Assembly: GCA_017301995.1 (NCBI GenBank)
Contig: JAFLEH010000006.1
Location: 1-64,000 of the forward strand
DNA length: 64,000 nt
Direction of reading: 5' to 3'
Source of the DNA: Verrucomicrobiota bacterium
GTDB taxonomy: Bacteria > Verrucomicrobiota > Verrucomicrobiia > Verrucomicrobiales > Akkermansiaceae
Part shown: one piece after another, positions 54,622 to 63,900 of the stretch
Layout of the letters: each line of letters starts with the position of its first letter
Position numbering within the stretch: position 1 is the stretch's first letter
Translations under genes and position numbers: made by a program
Notes under the pieces: model-generated
What the model was told of the DNA's origin: nothing
The model's input: the letters and a program-made list of their open reading frames with translations, nothing else
The model's database searches: none

Positions 54622-57600
54622 ACGCTGCCATCGAATTCACCACCGCCAGCGCCGGTTCCGGAAAAACCTTCCGCCTTGTCGAGATCGCCGCAAAGGCGAT
54701 TGAGGACGGCAGCGCCCGCCCCCAAGGCATCGTCGCCACCACCTTCACCGTCGCCGCCGCCAACGAACTCCGCGAGCGCCTCGCCGCGAAGTTTTATGAA
54801 GCCGGTCGCTATCAGGATGCCGTCCTGCTCGGCTCCGGCATGATCGGCACGGTCCACGGTATCTGTCTCGAACTTCTCAGCCGCTTCTCGCTTGAGGCAG
54901 GGCTTTCTCCCGAGGTCACCATCCTCGACGACACCCAGTCACAGATTCTCCTCTCCCGCGCCTTCGACACCATCCTTTCCGGGGACGAGGAAAACGAACT
55001 CTATCAGCTCTCCACTCGGCTGGCTCAGATCGACCCGCGAACCAATACCCATCACTTCCGCACAGCCATCCCGAAAATCGTCGCCGACGCTCGCGGCAAT
55101 GACATCGATCCCTTGGCGCTTCCTGCGATGGGAGCCGCCAGTTGGGAGGAGATGAAGGCAGCCCTGCCTGCTCCCACCAGTGAGGACCTGAACGCCGCCC
55201 TCGCCGCCGCCATCAAGGGTGCACTTCAGGAAATCGATCCCGGCTCCACCGTCGGAGTCGTACAAACCTACCGTCAAATCCTGCTGGATAGCGCTCGGTC
55301 GCTCAAGGATGGGAAGCTCGGCTGGGCCGACTGGAACAAGCTCTCCACCGCGAGTCCCGGCTCAAGCAAAGCCAATGCCCACATCGCAACTCCCGTGCAA
55401 GAAATCGCCTCACGCCTCGGCGAGCATCCGCGTTTCCATGAGGATCACGAAGCCTACCTCGCTCTGCTCTTCAAGACAGCCAGCCACCTCGCCAATCGAT
55501 TTGGCCAGCTCAAGCACGAAAGCGGAGCCGCCGACTTCGCCGATCTTGAAAAGGAGGCGCTCGATCTCCTCACTCATTCCGAAGAAGTAAGGTCCATTCT
55601 AACCGAGGAAATCGACCTGCTCGTCGTAGATGAGTTCCAGGACACAAGCCCCATCCAACTGGCGCTTTTTTCCCGTCTCGCGGAGTGTGCCAAGCGCGTC
55701 GTCTGGGTCGGCGATGTGAAGCAGGCCATCTATGGATTCCGCGGGGCCGATCCCGAACTTATCATCTCCGCCGTCGCAGGTGCGGAAAAGGCCGGCACTC
55801 TCGGAAAATCGTGGCGTTCCACCCCGGATCTCGTCCACCTCGTCAACGAACTCTTCGCAAAGCCCTTCGAGGAGCACCTCAACCTACCGCGTGAGGACGT
55901 GACTCTAACGCCCCATCGGCAGACGCACCCCGGTGCTTTTCCTTCCATCCGCATCGCCAAGGTCACCTCCGGCGAAATCAAAAGAGACGGGGAACCCAAA
56001 CGCCTCAAAAACGAACACCGCCACTCCGCCACCGCCGATGCCATTCAGGCATTCCTCACCTCCGGCGAGCAGGTCATCGACAAACCCTCCGTCACCTTGG
56101 CCAACCCGACTGGCACGCTCCGCCCCGTCACCCCGCGCGACATCGCCGTCCTCGTCCGCACCGGCGACCACGCCAAGGCTATTGCAAGCGAACTCCGCGC
56201 CAGAGGCATTGACGTTTCGCTTTCCACCCCTGGTCTTCTCGCCACTCCCGAGTGCCAGCTCGCCCTTGCCTGTCTCCGCGTCCTCGTCGATCCCCGCGAC
56301 TCACTCGCCTCCGCTGAAGTCATCGCCCTTGAAGCTCTGCATCCGCCGGAAACATGGCTCAGCGACCGACTAATCTATCTTCAGAAACGTGCCGCTCTCG
56401 CCATCGGCGAAACCCTTCCCGATTGGGGCATCAATGGAGCCATTGCTTCACCCAGCATCAAATCCCTCTTATCCGCCCGGGAGCAACACCATCTCACCAC
56501 CCTGAGTCCGCTCGCGCTCTACGATCTCGCCCACTCGGCGGCCGACGTCCCCCGCCTCACCTCCGCATGGGGTCCCAGCCAGCAACGTGCCGAACAACGT
56601 ATCGCCAATCTCTCCCGCCTCCGGGAGTTCATCCAGGAATACCAAGACACCGCGCACAGCACCGGAGCCCCCGTCACCCTCAACGGCCTTTTCGGCTGGC
56701 TAACAGACCTCGCCGACGACTACGGCACCAACGAAGCTCTCGACAAGGGACCCATCGACCCCGAAATCGATGCCGTCCACATCGGCACCTACCACGGAGC
56801 CAAAGGCCTTGAATGGCCCGTCGTTTTCGCCGCCGATCTCGATACCGACACCCGCACCCGCCTTTTCTCCCTGCGCCCTCACAGCGACGCCGAAAAGCTC
56901 GATCTCGCCAACCCGCTCGTCGGCCGCGGTCTCCGCCTCTGGATTCATCCCTTTGGCAAAAGCAATGCCGCCCTCCTCGACGATCTCCATGCTTCCCCCA
57001 TCGGCCTCCGGGCTCAATCCACCGCAATCTCGGAAGACCTGCGACTCCTCTACGTCGGCCTCACCCGTGCCCGTGACACGCTCGTGCTCGTGCATGACCC
57101 CGCCACTGTTCCTAGCTGGCTCAACATCGCAAATGCCCAGGATCTCCTCACCACGGAAACTACCCTCACTCTGAGAGAAACCACCATTCCCTGCGCTGTC
57201 ACCAACCATATCTACGAACCCCTGCTCACGACGCCGGCGGTCAACAGGTCCATTCAAGTTCCAGTCCGTAAACTCACCAGGACGCAACGCCCGCCGCTCA
57301 TCATCACCCCGTCCTCTCGCGAGCCCATCCCCGGGGCCACCATTGCCGAAACCGTCGAATTTGGCCACGCCCTCAACATACCGGCAAACATCAACGCCCG
57401 CGACTATGGCGACGCCATGCACCGCATCATCGCCGTCGAGATCCAAAACCCCAACCACCCTGCCCGCCGGGATCGCGCCGCCCGCCTCCTCGCCCATTGG
57501 GAACTCGAAAAACACCTCATCCCCGCACAAGTCCTTGCCACCATCGACACCTATCTCAAATGGATCGAAGAAAAATTCAGTCCAACCCGGCAACTCATCG

Positions 57601-57899
57601 AAGTCCCCTTCACCCACACCACTGCGGACGGCCAACAAGCTACCGGCTTTATCGACCATCTCATCCTCACTCCCACCGGCCCCGTCATCCTTGACCACAA
57701 GATCTTCCCGGGGCCGAAAGCCACGTGGGAAAAAAACGCCCTCTCTTACTCCGGCCAACTCCACCTCTACCAGCAAGTCGTCTCAGCGGCCAATCCCGAC
57801 CAACCCAGCCCGGAGTGCTGGATTCATCTTGTGAGTTCAGGTGCGGCTGTTCGCGTGACTAGCGACTCGAATCCGTCCAATCTCGTTCCGGCACCTTGA
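54618..57899 (+). CDS. AddA-like UvrD-family helicase with C-terminal nuclease domain
   Basis: 1,093 residues starting MNAAIEFTTASAGSGKTFRL; Walker A is ASAGSGKT (residues 10-17). Other superfamily-1A motifs: TFTVAAANELRERL, VDEFQDTSPIQLALFSRL (about 336), VGDVKQAIYGFRGADPELI, GTYHGAKGLEWPVVFAADLD and LLYVGLTRARDTLVLV. The C-terminal PD-(D/E)XK domain has YGDAMHRIIAVEI and GFIDHLILTPTGPVILDHK (Asp, and Asp-x-Lys at about 1012-1030). Start overlaps the AddB-like stop by ATGA, so the two are a coupled pair as addB-addA in many bacteria. 25 bases separate it from the DUF6361-type gene. Confidence 0.85.
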   Translation: MNAAIEFTTASAGSGKTFRLVEIAAKAIEDGSARPQGIVATTFTVAAANELRERLAAKFYEAGRYQDAVLLGSGMIGTVHGICLELLSRFSLEAGLSPEVTILDDTQSQILLSRAFDTILSGDEENELYQLSTRLAQIDPRTNTHHFRTAIPKIVADARGNDIDPLALPAMGAASWEEMKAALPAPTSEDLNAALAAAIKGALQEIDPGSTVGVVQTYRQILLDSARSLKDGKLGWADWNKLSTASPGSSKANAHIATPVQEIASRLGEHPRFHEDHEAYLALLFKTASHLANRFGQLKHESGAADFADLEKEALDLLTHSEEVRSILTEEIDLLVVDEFQDTSPIQLALFSRLAECAKRVVWVGDVKQAIYGFRGADPELIISAVAGAEKAGTLGKSWRSTPDLVHLVNELFAKPFEEHLNLPREDVTLTPHRQTHPGAFPSIRIAKVTSGEIKRDGEPKRLKNEHRHSATADAIQAFLTSGEQVIDKPSVTLANPTGTLRPVTPRDIAVLVRTGDHAKAIASELRARGIDVSLSTPGLLATPECQLALACLRVLVDPRDSLASAEVIALEALHPPETWLSDRLIYLQKRAALAIGETLPDWGINGAIASPSIKSLLSAREQHHLTTLSPLALYDLAHSAADVPRLTSAWGPSQQRAEQRIANLSRLREFIQEYQDTAHSTGAPVTLNGLFGWLTDLADDYGTNEALDKGPIDPEIDAVHIGTYHGAKGLEWPVVFAADLDTDTRTRLFSLRPHSDAEKLDLANPLVGRGLRLWIHPFGKSNAALLDDLHASPIGLRAQSTAISEDLRLLYVGLTRARDTLVLVHDPATVPSWLNIANAQDLLTTETTLTLRETTIPCAVTNHIYEPLLTTPAVNRSIQVPVRKLTRTQRPPLIITPSSREPIPGATIAETVEFGHALNIPANINARDYGDAMHRIIAVEIQNPNHPARRDRAARLLAHWELEKHLIPAQVLATIDTYLKWIEEKFSPTRQLIEVPFTHTTADGQQATGFIDHLILTPTGPVILDHKIFPGPKATWEKNALSYSGQLHLYQQVVSAANPDQPSPECWIHLVSSGAAVRVTSDSNPSNLVPAP

Positions 57900-57924
57900 A
57901 CACCAACCCGAATTTCTCGTAATC

Positions 57925-59187
57925 ATGTCTTCAATCGGCTGGATTGATTTCTCCTCCGAGCACCGGGACAAGGTGCGAACGGTTCTCGACTTCCTCAAGG
58001 TGGGCGGAGTGGTGGACGAATTGGGAATCGGTATCGTCCGTGATGCCTTTGCCGACCGACTCTTCCCAGGTCTGTCCACCATTCAAACGAGGGCGAAGTA
58101 TTTTACCCTCACCGCCTATCTCATCCGAAAGTTCATTGATCGCGGCGGACGAAAGGAGCGACTTGAGAGCTATCTCGCAAACTATGAAAAGATCTATCGC
58201 ATCAGGATGGTGGAAAACGATCCTGAACGCAAGGAACGCGGGATCATCGGCGGAAGCTTTGGCACATCATCGAAAGAGGATGTTATTCGAAGGCCATCCT
58301 CCATTTACTGGAGCGGCATGAGGGCCTACGGTTTCATTTCTCAGGATCTCAGCCTCAGCGAATTTGATTCAGCACTCGCCGATCAAACCAGGAATGGTAG
58401 CGGTAGGGCGGTAGCATGGAGCGCCGACGACGACGATGATGGGGGGGATGGCCATGATACCCCGGCGAGGGTTCACATCGCTCCGGCTGATGACTCTTAT
58501 TGGGAAAATCTGAGCATCCGGCTCACGAAAGAAGAAGCGGAGCTTCTTGATGGACAGATCCGGCTCTGCCAGTCCGACAGTCTCCTCGCACGGATCCTTT
58601 CGGACGAAAGTGCGATTGACCAAGTGGTCGGCAACGAGACTGAGCTGGAAGCCCTGTCTTTTACGGAATTCACGGAGCTTCCGTTCCTTCACTCCCCCTC
58701 ATTTGCCAGCGTAGTAGGCATCGTCGAGCACGCCAAAGACTTCTGGAACATCATGGAAGGCGCCCACATCCGTTACAATGTGATGTTGCAACAAGGTGCC
58801 CCTAATTCGGAAAAGAGAATATCGTTTGAAAAGCGATGGACGGAGTGGCTGGAAAGCATTCAGTCATTTCCCGAGCACTGGGACTCTGACTTCATGTGGG
58901 CTTTGGTGCCGAGTCAGGGCGGCCGCAGTTATAGCGCGGCGAGGACATTCATCGACGATTGGATCGCTGAAGTCCGGAAGGGGTGTCCTGATCTTGACCG
59001 CTGCGACGGGTTGGTCAGACGCCGCGAGATTCAAAACAAAGGATCAAGGGCCAGGCTGTCGCCCTCGAACCATGCCGGGTTTCCTCGGGACTGGTTGGGT
59101 CTCGACGGCCTAGATTTCAGACTACCCATCGCAAGAAGGGTTATAGCAGACATTCGTGACGGAAAGAGGGGTGGCAGCCGTGCTTGA
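57925..59187 (+). CDS. DUF6361-type protein
   Basis: 420 residues; the start MSSIGWIDFSSEHRDKVRTV and the segment GVVDELGIGIVRDAFADRLF, TIQTRAKYFTL are typical of the DUF6361 group. Mostly helical, no membrane segment, with an acidic run of Asp near residue 170 (SADDDDDGGD). No catalytic motif is visible. It is followed by, and overlaps for 32 bases, the phospholipase-D-like gene, so it is probably part of one system with it. I know this domain mainly from genes beside helicases and PLD-like proteins in variable regions; its role (sensor, adaptor or structural subunit) is not known to me. Confidence 0.75.
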   Translation: MSSIGWIDFSSEHRDKVRTVLDFLKVGGVVDELGIGIVRDAFADRLFPGLSTIQTRAKYFTLTAYLIRKFIDRGGRKERLESYLANYEKIYRIRMVENDPERKERGIIGGSFGTSSKEDVIRRPSSIYWSGMRAYGFISQDLSLSEFDSALADQTRNGSGRAVAWSADDDDDGGDGHDTPARVHIAPADDSYWENLSIRLTKEEAELLDGQIRLCQSDSLLARILSDESAIDQVVGNETELEALSFTEFTELPFLHSPSFASVVGIVEHAKDFWNIMEGAHIRYNVMLQQGAPNSEKRISFEKRWTEWLESIQSFPEHWDSDFMWALVPSQGGRSYSAARTFIDDWIAEVRKGCPDLDRCDGLVRRREIQNKGSRARLSPSNHAGFPRDWLGLDGLDFRLPIARRVIADIRDGKRGGSRA

Positions 59188-60982
59188 TTGCCGGGGAGAT
59201 CGCCTTGACTACGGAAAGCAGTTGGCCCCGCCAACGGGCTTCGAATTTGATCGTGCGGTCGCCGTCACTTATAGCATCGATTTGCAAACCCTGCTTTCCA
59301 TCCCGATTGCGCTGTATTACTCGCAAACCTTTGAAGGAAATATTTCAGAAGCGAGGGTGGAGCTCCTCGATGCGATTCGTCGTTTTTCCGACAAAGTCGT
59401 GGTCTATCACCAAAAAGGGCGATTGCACGTGCCTGAGAAAACAAACTGGCTGTTCGCCTATCTTGAGGAATCTCTGGCGTCGATCCATCCGGACAGTGCG
59501 TTCAGCTCTTTCCATCCGAAAATCTGGCTGGTGCGTTACCGATACAAGGATAAGAAAGAGCCGGCGCATTACCGGATGCTCGTGCTCAGTCGGAACCTGA
59601 CCTTCGATAGAAGCTGGGACGTAGCGGTGAGCTTGGACGGACGTCCCGGCGCTCCGCCTCCAGACCGCAACCAACCCCTAATCGACTTCCTAGGATGGTT
59701 GAACAGGCAGCGCCCCTTCGAATGGGCTGCTGATTGGTCTAGGGAACTGGTTTCGGTTTCATTTGATTGCCCGGAACCGTTTCACGCACTCCGGTTTCAT
59801 CCAATCGGAATTGATGGATACAAAGACAATCCGATGGAAAACGAAGAGGCATACCGAACCTTGGTGATCTCTCCTTTCCTACACGCAAAGGCCGTCCAGA
59901 CGCTGTCAAAGCAAACTTCCCAACGCTTCGATCTGTTCAGCGAAGCTCACGCACTCCAGAAGATCGATCCCGGAGACTCGAAAAACCTACAACCTTACGC
60001 CTTGAAAAACGAGGTGATTGACGGCGAATCCCACGAAGCTGCCGAGGACGGAAACCCCGCAATTCAGAAACAGCATCTGCACGCCAAGGTGTTCATCTTC
60101 CAAAAGGCCAACGGACAATGTCATTGGTTCCTTGGATCGGCGAACGCAACGGAAGCGGCATTCCGCAGGAACGTTGAATTCATGGTGGAGTTGCAGACCG
60201 AGCACCACAGAGCAAAGCCTGCTAAAATCGTCAGTCAACTGGCGGGTCCGGACGGACCGGAGCCATTCGAAGCCTTCGTGCCCGTTAACATTGAAACCGA
60301 TAAACGCACCGAGCAACTTGAAGTCGAACTCCGCCGCTTCGAGCATGCGTTGCTCGGATGCCCGATGAGCGGGATCATTACCGCGAGGGCGGAACCCGAG
60401 GCATACGATCTTGAGATTGAGTTTGAAGTGCCGGACTTCCCCAAGAGTCTTGGCCTGAGCGTAGGGATCAGACCGTTCGGAATCGAAGTCCCGTTGGAGG
60501 AGTTGGCACCGGCCTCCTGGCAAACATTGCGGTTTGCCGGCATAGGTGAAGTTCATCTGAGCCGGTTTGTGGAGTTCGGAATTCAAGCGAAGGATCTCCC
60601 GCCCCGTCGTTTCCTGGTCAAGATCCCGATTCAAGGATTACCTAGGGAACGCTTGGACCGAATCTTTCGCCGCATCATCGATAGCGAGGACAAGTTTTTC
60701 CAATACTTGCGGCTGTTGCTGTCAGTGGAACTGACGAAGTCTGACTTGATCCGTGTGAGTAAGACTCAAGAACGGAAAGATTCGCTAGACATCGTCACGC
60801 TTTTTGATGCCCCTCTCTATGAGCAACTCCTGGTCGCGGCATCGCGGTATCCGTCGAAACTTTTGGAAGTAGACCGGGTCGTGCAGGTTCTTAGCCGAGA
60901 CGCTCCCGAAGTGATCCCCGGTGGATTCCTGGCATTTTGGGAGGCATTCCGTCCCTTCGCGCACTCAAAGAAAGCACCATGA
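59156..60982 (+). CDS. Phospholipase-D-like protein with two HKD motifs, probable nuclease
   Basis: 608 residues from GTG 59156, inside the end of the preceding gene; the next possible start is well inside conserved sequence. Two PLD half-sites are seen: FHPKIWLVRYRY with LVLSRNLTFDRSWD (about residues 120-160), and HLHAKVFIFQKANG with FLGSANATEAAFRRN (about 308-345). In each, His-x-Lys and a downstream Asn or Ser-x-Asn are present, so both sites look active. This resembles DISARM-type (DrmC) and other defence-linked PLD proteins rather than lipid enzymes. The C-terminal 250 residues are a beta-rich then helical part without assignment. ATGA overlap with the helicase gene. Confidence 0.8.
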   Translation: MTERGVAAVLDCRGDRLDYGKQLAPPTGFEFDRAVAVTYSIDLQTLLSIPIALYYSQTFEGNISEARVELLDAIRRFSDKVVVYHQKGRLHVPEKTNWLFAYLEESLASIHPDSAFSSFHPKIWLVRYRYKDKKEPAHYRMLVLSRNLTFDRSWDVAVSLDGRPGAPPPDRNQPLIDFLGWLNRQRPFEWAADWSRELVSVSFDCPEPFHALRFHPIGIDGYKDNPMENEEAYRTLVISPFLHAKAVQTLSKQTSQRFDLFSEAHALQKIDPGDSKNLQPYALKNEVIDGESHEAAEDGNPAIQKQHLHAKVFIFQKANGQCHWFLGSANATEAAFRRNVEFMVELQTEHHRAKPAKIVSQLAGPDGPEPFEAFVPVNIETDKRTEQLEVELRRFEHALLGCPMSGIITARAEPEAYDLEIEFEVPDFPKSLGLSVGIRPFGIEVPLEELAPASWQTLRFAGIGEVHLSRFVEFGIQAKDLPPRRFLVKIPIQGLPRERLDRIFRRIIDSEDKFFQYLRLLLSVELTKSDLIRVSKTQERKDSLDIVTLFDAPLYEQLLVAASRYPSKLLEVDRVVQVLSRDAPEVIPGGFLAFWEAFRPFAHSKKAP

Positions 60983-63900
60983 AACCAGCCGAAGCACTCA
61001 AGCATCTGGACAGCGCGGAAGCCTCACTCAAGGACTTCCAGCGCTCTACGGTCGACGTAGTCTGCAACGGACTCTACCGCGATGGGCTGCGCTCGATGCT
61101 GATTGCCGACGAAGTCGGCTTGGGGAAGACGGTCGTCGCCAAGGGTGTGATCGCTCGAACGATCAGGGAGCGCATACAGGGAGGTGTTTCTGGTCCTCTG
61201 AAAGTTACCTACATTTGTTCAAACCAGGTCATCGGTCGGGAAAATATCAGAAAACTTCAACTCTTTCCGGACGCGGATTCCGATGCGGAATCCATTTCTC
61301 GGATAAGTAGTTTGGGTTTGAATATCAGCAATGGGTCTCGCAAGGGGGCAAAAAAATACCTACGACTAAGCACTCTAACTCCCGCGACCTCCTTTCAAGT
61401 CAGCAATTCCACCGGAATCGCACAAGAGCGCGCTCTCATCTTCCGCCTCCTGACAGAGGACCGGAAACTGAATGCGGAATGCAGAGGCTTGAGGTGGCTC
61501 CTGATCGCTGGAGTCGGCAGTATTGACCGATTCAAACAAATCATCGATTGGGTCCCTCCGGAGCAGGTCCGGAAAGGGCTGGCCAAAAAATTCCTCAAAG
61601 GCATCAAGCGGACAACTCTGGATCCCGACCTTTGCAAGTCTGTGGGTATTCGTCGAGGAAGCAAACTATACCGCGCCGTCATGGTGATGGCTGGAAAACT
61701 GCAGGGCAAAACTCATCAGAATGTTCGCCATGAGCTGACCCTCCGCTTGAGAAAGCAGCTGATCGATTGCTGCCTCGACTACGTGGAAGCCGACCTGTTC
61801 ATTCTCGACGAGTTTCAGCGTTTCGAAGACTTGATCAGTGACGATCCAGAAAATGAGCAGGCCATGATCGCCGCACGGATATTCAGGCATCCCAAATCCC
61901 GGATACTGCTACTCTCGGCCACGCCGTTCAAGGCGTTTACAACGCGGGCAGACAACGACCGGGGAGATGACCACTACAAAGAGTTCAAGAAGGTCCTGGG
62001 CTTCCTCCTGAAGGACAAGCCCGGTGCTCTGGACGAATACGAGGTTCATCGAAACAAGCTTTTCGGCCAGTTGGTTCAACTCAAAAACGGTGCCACCACA
62101 CTTGATCCCGAGCCGCGTGATCGAATCCAGGAAATCCTCAGGAGCCGCATCTGCCGAACAGAGCGCACCATCGCCGGAGCGGCCGTCAACTCATTGATCA
62201 GTGATAGTTGGAAGACCGACACCATGTCTTTCGATGCTGGCGACATCGTGAATTTCACTCTGACGGACGCCATTGCCGCCGAACTGGAAAAAGTTGAACC
62301 CGGACACCATGGCGCAGTGGAGTTCTGCAAGTCGGCGCTTTTCCCCCTGTCATTCATGGAGCACTACCAGTTCAAGGCAAAGCTCCTCAAACACAGAAAG
62401 ACCGAAGCGGTGGCGGAGGCATTGGCTCGTTCAAAGTCCGCGTGGGTCGACACGAAGGCAATCGACTTCTACCGATGGTCGATCTTCGGCAAGAGATACC
62501 CTGGCGATCCGGCGCATTCACCATTGCGTTTTCTGGCGGAGAAGGCAATCGGGGAACAAGGTTGCAGGATGCTCTGGGTTCCGCCCAGCCTCCCTTACTA
62601 TACTCTAAAAGGGGCTTTCAAGAAAGCAGAGGGATTCACCAAGACCCTTGTATTCTCGTCATGGGTGATGGTTCCCCGGATGATATCGACATTACTCTCC
62701 TATGAAGTTGAGAAGCGCACAATCGGAGACAAGGCGTCGATCAGGGGAAAGGAGAAAGGCAGTCGCCGCTATTTCCAAGAGCATCGGAATCCCCGGCCTC
62801 TGATCACGTTCCGGACACGCTCGCGTCGGGGTGAAGTTGCGAACATGAGCAACTTCACTTTGATCTATCCGAGCCTTGCTCTCGCACGACTGGTTGACCC
62901 TGTTGATTGGCTCGGAAAGGACAAAACCCTGAGCGAAGTGGTCAAGGAAGTCACCGGGCGCATCCGCCAAAAACTCACCGAATCAGGCATTCGCGAGTTC
63001 GCCGGAACCGGCGACGGATCCGAGCGGTGGTATTGGGCGGCTCCTATCCTTCTGGACCGCGATGATCCACAGGCGCAGCTTTGGATGGATGAAAATTCGT
63101 CCGTGTGGTCACGCGAAACTTTCTTCTCCAAGACAGATGAGGCGGCAAGCGGCAAGGAACGACATGCGGAAGAGATGGTCCGTTGCTTCAAAGATCCGCA
63201 ATCCGCAGGACTTGGGCCGTTCCCCATGATGCTGCCGAGGGTCTTGGCGGAAATCAGTCTGGGATCGCCTGCCATCGTAACGTATCGAACTCTCGCCCGC
63301 CTCTTTCCTGACGAAGCTCCGGCGGCACTCATGGTGCATGCCTTTGAAATTGGGAAACGGTTCATTGAATTGTTCAACAAACCGGAATCGATTGCTGCCG
63401 TGCGACTCAGTGAAGAGCCTGCTGCCTACTGGCGCGCTGTGATCCGCTACTGTGCCTCAGGATGCCTTCAGTCGGTTTTGGACGAGTACTGCCATCTCCT
63501 CAAGGGGCAGAACCTCGACCTGCCAGCGATGGTCGAACAGCTGGTTCAATCCATCAACCTCAACTCCGCACCGCTCAATGTGGACAGCCTCGACACCTTT
63601 CTCGGCGATGAATCTCCGAATGAACCCAAAAAGATGCGGTGTCATTACGCCACGGTTTTCGGCAACCAGCACTTCGACCGCGAATCCGGGCAGAATCGTG
63701 CCGTCAGCGTTCGCGAGGTCTTCAACTCTCCATTTCGGCCATTCGTTCTAAGCACTACATCAATTGGTCAGGAAGGCCTCGATTTTCACTCCTACTGCCG
63801 CCGCATCGTTCATTGGAACCTTCCGGGAAATCCGGTGGATCTCGAACAGCGCGAAGGCCGGATCAACCGCTACAAGGGGCTGGTCATCCGACAGAATCTC

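Noticed and set aside
51970..57899. Gabija-like (ATPase nuclease plus UvrD) system
   Set aside because: The first protein has an AddB/RecB-type nuclease domain and no OLD-type ATPase-TOPRIM motifs, and the helicase carries its own nuclease domain as in AddA.
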